Source: Desulfomonile sp.
Lineage (GTDB): Bacteria > Desulfobacterota > Desulfomonilia > Desulfomonilales > Desulfomonilaceae
DNA length: 10,000 nt
Assembly (NCBI GenBank): GCA_020216785.1
Contig: JAIWNO010000203.1
Span: 1 to 10,000, forward strand
Reading direction: 5' to 3'
Shown here: in pieces, positions 6,057-10,000 of the stretch
How the letters are laid out: each line of letters starts with the position of its first letter
Position numbering within the stretch: the first letter of the stretch is position 1
Program-made: the position numbers and the translations under genes
The notes under the pieces: generated by a model
Database searches by the model: none
The model's input: only the letters and a program-made list of their open reading frames with translations
What the model was told of the DNA's origin: nothing

Positions 6057-8336
6057 CTACCGCGTCACTCTCCCACACAGGCTCGCAAGTCCGTAAAACC
6101 GTTCGGCGCACCGGCGAGCTTCCGGATTGGCTCGCAGCTCCTCAACCGTGTAGCGCATCTTGGTAACCCAATTTGGGTGCTCTGTGGTCGTGCCGGGGAG
6201 GTTCTGTTGTCGGTCGTCAAGGAACAGGTCCTCCTGGTTGATGAGAGCGATCTTTGACGGAGTCCTGAAGAGAAAATCCAACACTGCAGCGTGGAGGTCC
6301 TCTGTAGGGGAAGTCTCGATCCATGCCCGGTGAGCACGGTCCGCGGGAAGATGGCCATGCCGGACCAGCCGCTCGATGATTTTGGCCTTGTGATTGGCTC
6401 GTTCCTCTCTGAGCCCCTGTTCACGCTCTTTTTCCACATGGCCCACAGCGATGCGGAGATCGATATCTCTTCCCGACCAGAAGCCGGCAAGTGTGGGCAG
6501 GTCGTGGGTGCTCACCGAAACGAGCGCGTCCGGGGGATACGAGTGACACGGGAGTTGGTTCCCCTGGTCGTCCCGCTCGAAATAGAAGAGCCTGTATGAA
6601 TAAACGCGTTTTGCCATGAGCCTCAGGCGCAGGTCAAAGGGAACAGTGCCAAGGTCTTCGCCGATGATGATTGTGCGATTCCGCTGACTTTCGAGAACCA
6701 GCGCGTTGAGCAGATCGGCTTCGTAATCTTTTACGTACACACCGTCCTGAGGCTTGCACCCCCGGGGTATCCAAAAGAGACGATGGAGCTTCATCACATG
6801 GTCGATTCGCAGTGCGCCGCCATGTTTGCAGTTGGCCCGCAAGTCTTTGAGAAATGGCTCGTACCCAGCCTTGCGCATCGCTTCCCGGTTCGGAGGCGAA
6901 AATCCCCAATCCTGGCCATGTGGGGAAAATGCGTCCGGCGGCGCTCCTGCGGAAAACCCCGCGTGGAAAAAGCGCTGAAGTGCCCAGAAGTCCGCGCCGT
7001 CCCTGTCCGATCCCAAGGCAAGATCATGGTAAAGGCCCACGATCATGCCTTTATCTCGAGCCGCGCGCTGCACCGCAGAGAGCTGTTCCTCTATCTGCCA
7101 TTGAAGATACATATGAAATAGCACTTCGTTTTCGTGATGCCGGCGGAATTCGGCTACCGCGCTGCTCGTCGGGTCCCGATAGGCAGCCGGCCAGTCCCGC
7201 CAAGACCGGCACTGCAAGTTCGAAGTACGAAAGTGCTCATCGAGCGCGCAAAAGATGGCATAGTTCTCCAGGTACGTCCCCTCTGCCTGCCGATATGCTC
7301 TGAACTCGTCCCAGCGTTGGTTGTTGCGGTTTTGTAAGAAAGTGTGGAATGCCTCTCGCAGCACGTCCCGCTTCAGCGCAGCTACCTCCTCGTAAGCTAC
7401 GTGCTCCCGCTCCCGAAGATGCTCTATGGTGCGGCGGATATCCGGCCGGCTCACCAGTGTTTTCGCGCCTCGGGAGTCTTGAAACTCGGGGACATTCTCC
7501 ACATCGAGGTAAATGAAGTTGCGGAACAAGCGACTGGACGGCAAATACGGACTGGTATGATATGGCTTGCGATTGAAAAGAGCGTGGAGAGGGTTGATTC
7601 CGATAGCATCAACGCCCAAGTCGCTCCTCGCCCATTCCACGAAGTGCCGGAGGTCCGTGAAATCTCCGATTCCCCAGTTGCGGCGCGAGCGTAGACCGTA
7701 CAGGGCCAAACCAATGCCCGCAATTTTGCGACCTTCGCGAAGCTCCGGAGGTTCGTACGCGACGGTCGGACATACAAGCCACCATGCGGACGAGGTTGCC
7801 GCCCATTTCTCTTGACGGGCCTGCGCCGTGACCCGGTACACTCCAGGCTGGAGCCCGTGAGGGAATGGAACTCCCACGTGGAGACACCTGGCCGGTCTGT
7901 CAAGCTCAACCGTCAGTTCCTCGGCTTTGAGCGCAAACGCGCAAGACTCCCCGCCTTGTTCCACGGCCTCGACCTTGATCTCACATGATATGGACTTGCT
8001 TTTGTGTGCGTCCGGCCGGTCGGCGGGGAATGTCAACGAAAATCGATCCGGCTCAGCGCCGACTGACACCACCAGCGTGTCCGGTTCGGGCTCCGCGTGC
8101 GCGACTTCAACGGTGACCCCTTTCTCCGCAAGGAATTGGAGGGCCACCGGAACGTCGGCAATATGCAATTCTCCCCAATTGTCAGTGTAGGAAGGCTCCA
8201 GGCCGAACGCCTGGGCCAGGGCCAGCAGTTGATCATGCGTTGGAGACAAGCAACTCCCTCTAATAACCTCAATTCCCGGTCGCGGTTCCGCGCTCCAAAA
8301 TAGAAAGCCGGGGGTCGCGTCGCGACGGAAATGCAT
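6057..8336 (-). CDS. malQ: 4-alpha-glucanotransferase (amylomaltase), GH77
   Basis: This cytoplasmic enzyme transfers alpha-1,4-glucan segments between maltooligosaccharides, supplying longer chains to a phosphorylase such as the GlgP here. The 759 residues resemble the long E. coli-type MalQ: an N-terminal region of about 200 residues precedes the (beta/alpha)8 core, which opens at KIAGIGLALYGLRSRRNWGIGDF. All three catalytic carboxylates are present, numbered from the first ATG: nucleophile D512 in ALRIDHVMKLHRLFW, acid/base E560 in IIGEDLGTVP, and D612 in STHDLPTLAGFW. The C-terminus NPEARRCAERFYGL is family-like. The start is uncertain. The ATG at 8336 has no ribosome site and gives about 29 extra residues. 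A TTG at 8247-8249 follows AGAGGGAG (8254-8261) by 4 bases and begins just before the conserved LLALAQAFGLEPSY. Function is firm; the N-terminus is not. Confidence 0.94.
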   Translation of the reverse strand: MHFRRDATPGFLFWSAEPRPGIEVIRGSCLSPTHDQLLALAQAFGLEPSYTDNWGELHIADVPVALQFLAEKGVTVEVAHAEPEPDTLVVSVGAEPDRFSLTFPADRPDAHKSKSISCEIKVEAVEQGGESCAFALKAEELTVELDRPARCLHVGVPFPHGLQPGVYRVTAQARQEKWAATSSAWWLVCPTVAYEPPELREGRKIAGIGLALYGLRSRRNWGIGDFTDLRHFVEWARSDLGVDAIGINPLHALFNRKPYHTSPYLPSSRLFRNFIYLDVENVPEFQDSRGAKTLVSRPDIRRTIEHLREREHVAYEEVAALKRDVLREAFHTFLQNRNNQRWDEFRAYRQAEGTYLENYAIFCALDEHFRTSNLQCRSWRDWPAAYRDPTSSAVAEFRRHHENEVLFHMYLQWQIEEQLSAVQRAARDKGMIVGLYHDLALGSDRDGADFWALQRFFHAGFSAGAPPDAFSPHGQDWGFSPPNREAMRKAGYEPFLKDLRANCKHGGALRIDHVMKLHRLFWIPRGCKPQDGVYVKDYEADLLNALVLESQRNRTIIIGEDLGTVPFDLRLRLMAKRVYSYRLFYFERDDQGNQLPCHSYPPDALVSVSTHDLPTLAGFWSGRDIDLRIAVGHVEKEREQGLREERANHKAKIIERLVRHGHLPADRAHRAWIETSPTEDLHAAVLDFLFRTPSKIALINQEDLFLDDRQQNLPGTTTEHPNWVTKMRYTVEELRANPEARRCAERFYGLASLCGRVTR

Positions 8337-8342
8337 TTTTCA

Positions 8343-8370
8343 TTGACTGTATATTGTTTTAGCAGGTAAT
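8343..8370 (+). promoter_or_regulatory. Candidate promoter for the acyl-CoA dehydrogenase gene
   Basis: TTGACT at 8343-8348 and GGTAAT at 8365-8370 are 16 bases apart, 134 bases before the ATG at 8505. The -35 matches five of six and the -10 four of six positions. It overlaps the candidate malQ promoter on the other strand. The rest of the 8337-8504 gap shows no further gene. Confidence 0.3.
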
Positions 8371-8377
8371 GAGTGAA
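8348..8377 (-). promoter_or_regulatory. Candidate promoter for malQ
   Basis: On the minus strand TTCACT (8377-8372) and TATACA (8353-8348) are separated by 18 bases. Transcription would begin within about 10 bases of the upstream ATG at 8336, leaving almost no leader for it. This favours the internal TTG at 8249, which has a ribosome site. Both boxes match consensus at four of six positions. Confidence 0.35.
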
Positions 8378-8504
8378 AAGAAAACGTCCTCACTTGCTGC
8401 CATTATTCATTAGATGCTGACGCATGGGAAGACAGACTTCTCGGTCGGACACGGAGCAGGGTCCGAGAGTTTGGTCTGCGGCGCCGGCAACTCGGAGCGT
8501 ATCC

Positions 8505-9671
8505 ATGAACTTCAAGCTCACTGACGAACAGCGCCTCATACGCAAGGCCGCACGGGATTTTGCCGCAAAGGAATTGGCGCCTAATGCCAGGGAATGGGAG
8601 GAAACCCACACCTTTTCACGCAAGGTCTTTGACAGAATGGGCGAACTCGACTTCACCGGGTTGTACGTCCCGGAGGAGTATGGCGGCACAGCTGTGGGGC
8701 GACTCACCGCCGCCGTCGTCTTTGAAGAGCTCGCCAAAGGGTGCTTTGCCACGGCCGTATACGTGTCCGTGCACAATATGGTGACGAACCTCATCTATCA
8801 ACACGGGAATCCCGAACAGTGGGAGCGGTGGGTTACACCCCTCGCCAGTGGGAAGAAGCTCGCCGCGTATTCCCTCACCGAGGCGGACGCCGGATCGGAT
8901 GCGGCAGCCCTCAGCTGTAGGGCCGTGCGAACGGATGGCGGCTATGTGGTAAATGGAACCAAGCTCTACGTCACCAGCGGCGGAGTGGCGGACGTCTACG
9001 CGGTGATGGTGCGCACGGATGAAAACCAGAAGGCCAAAGGAATCAGCACCATTGTCGTGGAGAAGGGCACGCCGGGACTGAGCTACGGGCCGAGCGAGCC
9101 GAAAATGGGTCTCAACGCGTCGCCTACCACTGAATTGATCTTTAACGATTGTTTTGTTCCCGCGGAGAACCTCATAGGTCAGGAAGGCCAGGGGTTTAAC
9201 ATCGCTCTCGGGGCCCTCAACGGCGGACGAATCAATATCGGCGCGTGCTCAGTAGGACTTGCTCAGCAGGCGTTCGACTATGCCCTCACATACGCGCACA
9301 AGCGCCAGCAGTTCGGCAGACCGATCGTTTCATTCCAGGGGCTTCAGTTTCTCTTCGCGGACCTCGCCACGCGGATAGAGGCTGCCCGCTTGATGGTTTA
9401 CCGCGCCGCATCTCTCATGGACGAAGGACAGCCGTGCGTTGCCGAGGCGGCGATGGGCAAGCTCTTCGCAACCGACATGGCCATGAAAGTCACCACAGAA
9501 GCCGTTCAAGTGCTGGGTGGATACGGGTACATGCGGTCGTACCCAGTGGAAATGTACATGCGGTTCGCAAAGATTGGCCAGATTTTTGAGGGTACCAACC
9601 AGATCCAGCGGGTTGTCATATCGCGCGAACTGATCAAGTACAAAGGCGGCAAAAGGCCGGATCTGTATTGA
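8505..9671 (+). CDS. Acyl-CoA dehydrogenase, isobutyryl-CoA dehydrogenase-like
   Basis: This FAD flavoprotein oxidises a short, probably branched acyl-CoA to the 2-enoyl-CoA and passes electrons to ETF. The 388 residues match the family length. The N-terminal helical domain (LTDEQRLIRKAARDFA) is followed by the FAD/substrate signature YSLTEADAGSDAAAL (about 122-136). The C-terminal domain has ALNGGRINIGACSVGLAQQA (237-256), KRQQFGRPIVSFQGLQF and VQVLGGYGYMRSYPVE. The catalytic base is E362 in IGQIFEGTNQIQR (codon 9588-9590). VSVHNMV near 88-94 together with LNGGRINI and LQFLFADLATRIEAARLMV recall isobutyryl-CoA dehydrogenase (ACAD8) of valine breakdown; exact substrate is inferred. The ATG at 8505 is preferred over 8424 because GGAG (8494-8497) lies 7 bases upstream and the family begins at this point. 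An XRE regulator gene follows after 91 bases and may be in the same transcript. Confidence 0.93.
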   Translation: MNFKLTDEQRLIRKAARDFAAKELAPNAREWEETHTFSRKVFDRMGELDFTGLYVPEEYGGTAVGRLTAAVVFEELAKGCFATAVYVSVHNMVTNLIYQHGNPEQWERWVTPLASGKKLAAYSLTEADAGSDAAALSCRAVRTDGGYVVNGTKLYVTSGGVADVYAVMVRTDENQKAKGISTIVVEKGTPGLSYGPSEPKMGLNASPTTELIFNDCFVPAENLIGQEGQGFNIALGALNGGRINIGACSVGLAQQAFDYALTYAHKRQQFGRPIVSFQGLQFLFADLATRIEAARLMVYRAASLMDEGQPCVAEAAMGKLFATDMAMKVTTEAVQVLGGYGYMRSYPVEMYMRFAKIGQIFEGTNQIQRVVISRELIKYKGGKRPDLY

Positions 9672-9762
9672 CTCCACGGAGCAGAATTCTCGGCAGAACG
9701 GACCTACCCGATGACCCGCGGCAGGCCGGAGCGATCCACCAGATATTCGGAGGAGCAAGTCG

Positions 9763-10000
9763 ATGGCAAAGACACCGACAAAAACGGAAACCATGGGCGA
9801 ACGCATCGCCGGTATGAGAAAACGACAGAAAGTCGACATCGAGACGCTCGCCAAGAATACGGGTTATTCCGTCGAATACTTGCAGCGGATAGAATCGGGA
9901 AAGGTTGCGCCCGCGGTGGGCGCGCTCATCCGAATTTCGCGGGCCCTCGCCATCGATTCGGCAAGTCTCCTTGCGGAAAGCGCCAGGAAGGAACGGCGGC
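9763..10000 (+). CDS. XRE-family HTH transcriptional regulator, 3' part outside window
   Basis: The visible 79 residues form a lambda-repressor-like helix-turn-helix: MGERIAGMRKRQKVDIETLA, then NTGYSVEYLQRIESGKVAPAV and ALIRISRALAIDSASLLAE, covering about residues 11-70. The recognition-helix region is SVEYLQRIESGK. The ATG at 9763 follows GGAGGAG (9749-9755) by 7 bases. The frame is open to the window end. Many regulators that begin like this carry a C-terminal cupin effector domain, but that part is not visible here. Its place behind the acyl-CoA dehydrogenase suggests control of that gene or of genes further on; this is inference. Confidence 0.88.
   Translation, partial: MAKTPTKTETMGERIAGMRKRQKVDIETLAKNTGYSVEYLQRIESGKVAPAVGALIRISRALAIDSASLLAESARKERR

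Noticed and set aside
9330..9854. Minus-strand open frame of 174 codons
   Set aside because: It overlaps the catalytic end of the acyl-CoA dehydrogenase and the start of the XRE gene in antisense, both clearly real.
1..10000. CRISPR array, tRNA, rRNA, riboswitch, toxin-antitoxin or defence system
   Set aside because: No regularly spaced repeats, cloverleaf-like sequence or characteristic proteins were found on either strand. The XRE gene alone, beside a dehydrogenase, is not evidence of an antitoxin.

Overview
This window looks like an ordinary chromosomal stretch of a mesophilic, moderately GC-rich Gram-negative bacterium. A Desulfobacterota-type organism (a sulfate reducer or syntroph) is my best guess. 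It rests only on gene style: an isobutyryl-CoA-dehydrogenase-like gene followed by an XRE regulator, an IS630 element, a phosphoribosyltransferase of the UbiA family, and a CCCTCACCCCGGCC-type palindromic repeat. Nothing in the window fixes the taxonomy.

Layout. (1) Positions 1-1146 hold an IS630-family insertion sequence. Its transposase is split into two frames joined at a TTTTAAAAAAAC slippery site. The copy looks catalytically dead, because the last acidic residue of the DDE triad reads Gly. It ends in a hairpin plus T-tract terminator directly against the stop codon of the next gene. (2) Positions 1144-3699, minus strand, encode an alpha-glucan phosphorylase (glgP, DUF3417 type). (3) Positions 3941-5771, plus strand, encode a UbiA-family enzyme resembling decaprenyl-phosphate phosphoribosyltransferase, a 105-residue single-span membrane protein, and a 142-residue protein I do not recognise. 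(4) Positions 5855-6023 hold a 169-bp MITE-like palindromic element with 18-bp terminal inverted repeats. (5) Positions 6057-8336, minus strand, encode a GH77 4-alpha-glucanotransferase (malQ) with an intact catalytic triad. (6) Positions 8505-10000, plus strand, encode an acyl-CoA dehydrogenase of the isobutyryl-CoA type and the start of an XRE/HTH regulator that runs off the window.

How the genes fit together. GlgP and MalQ form a standard glycogen/maltodextrin breakdown pair: MalQ rearranges and lengthens short glucans, and GlgP releases glucose-1-phosphate from them. They share a strand but are separated by three opposite-strand genes and a repeat element, so they are not one transcript. 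The UbiA-like enzyme and the small membrane protein behind it are probably co-transcribed and may serve lipid-linked pentose supply for the envelope. The dehydrogenase points to valine/branched-chain acyl-CoA oxidation.

I see no CRISPR array, tRNA, rRNA, defence cassette or clearly novel system. The most notable points are the dead IS copy abutting glgP, the MITE-like hairpin element, the solitary phosphoribosyltransferase, and the unclear malQ start.
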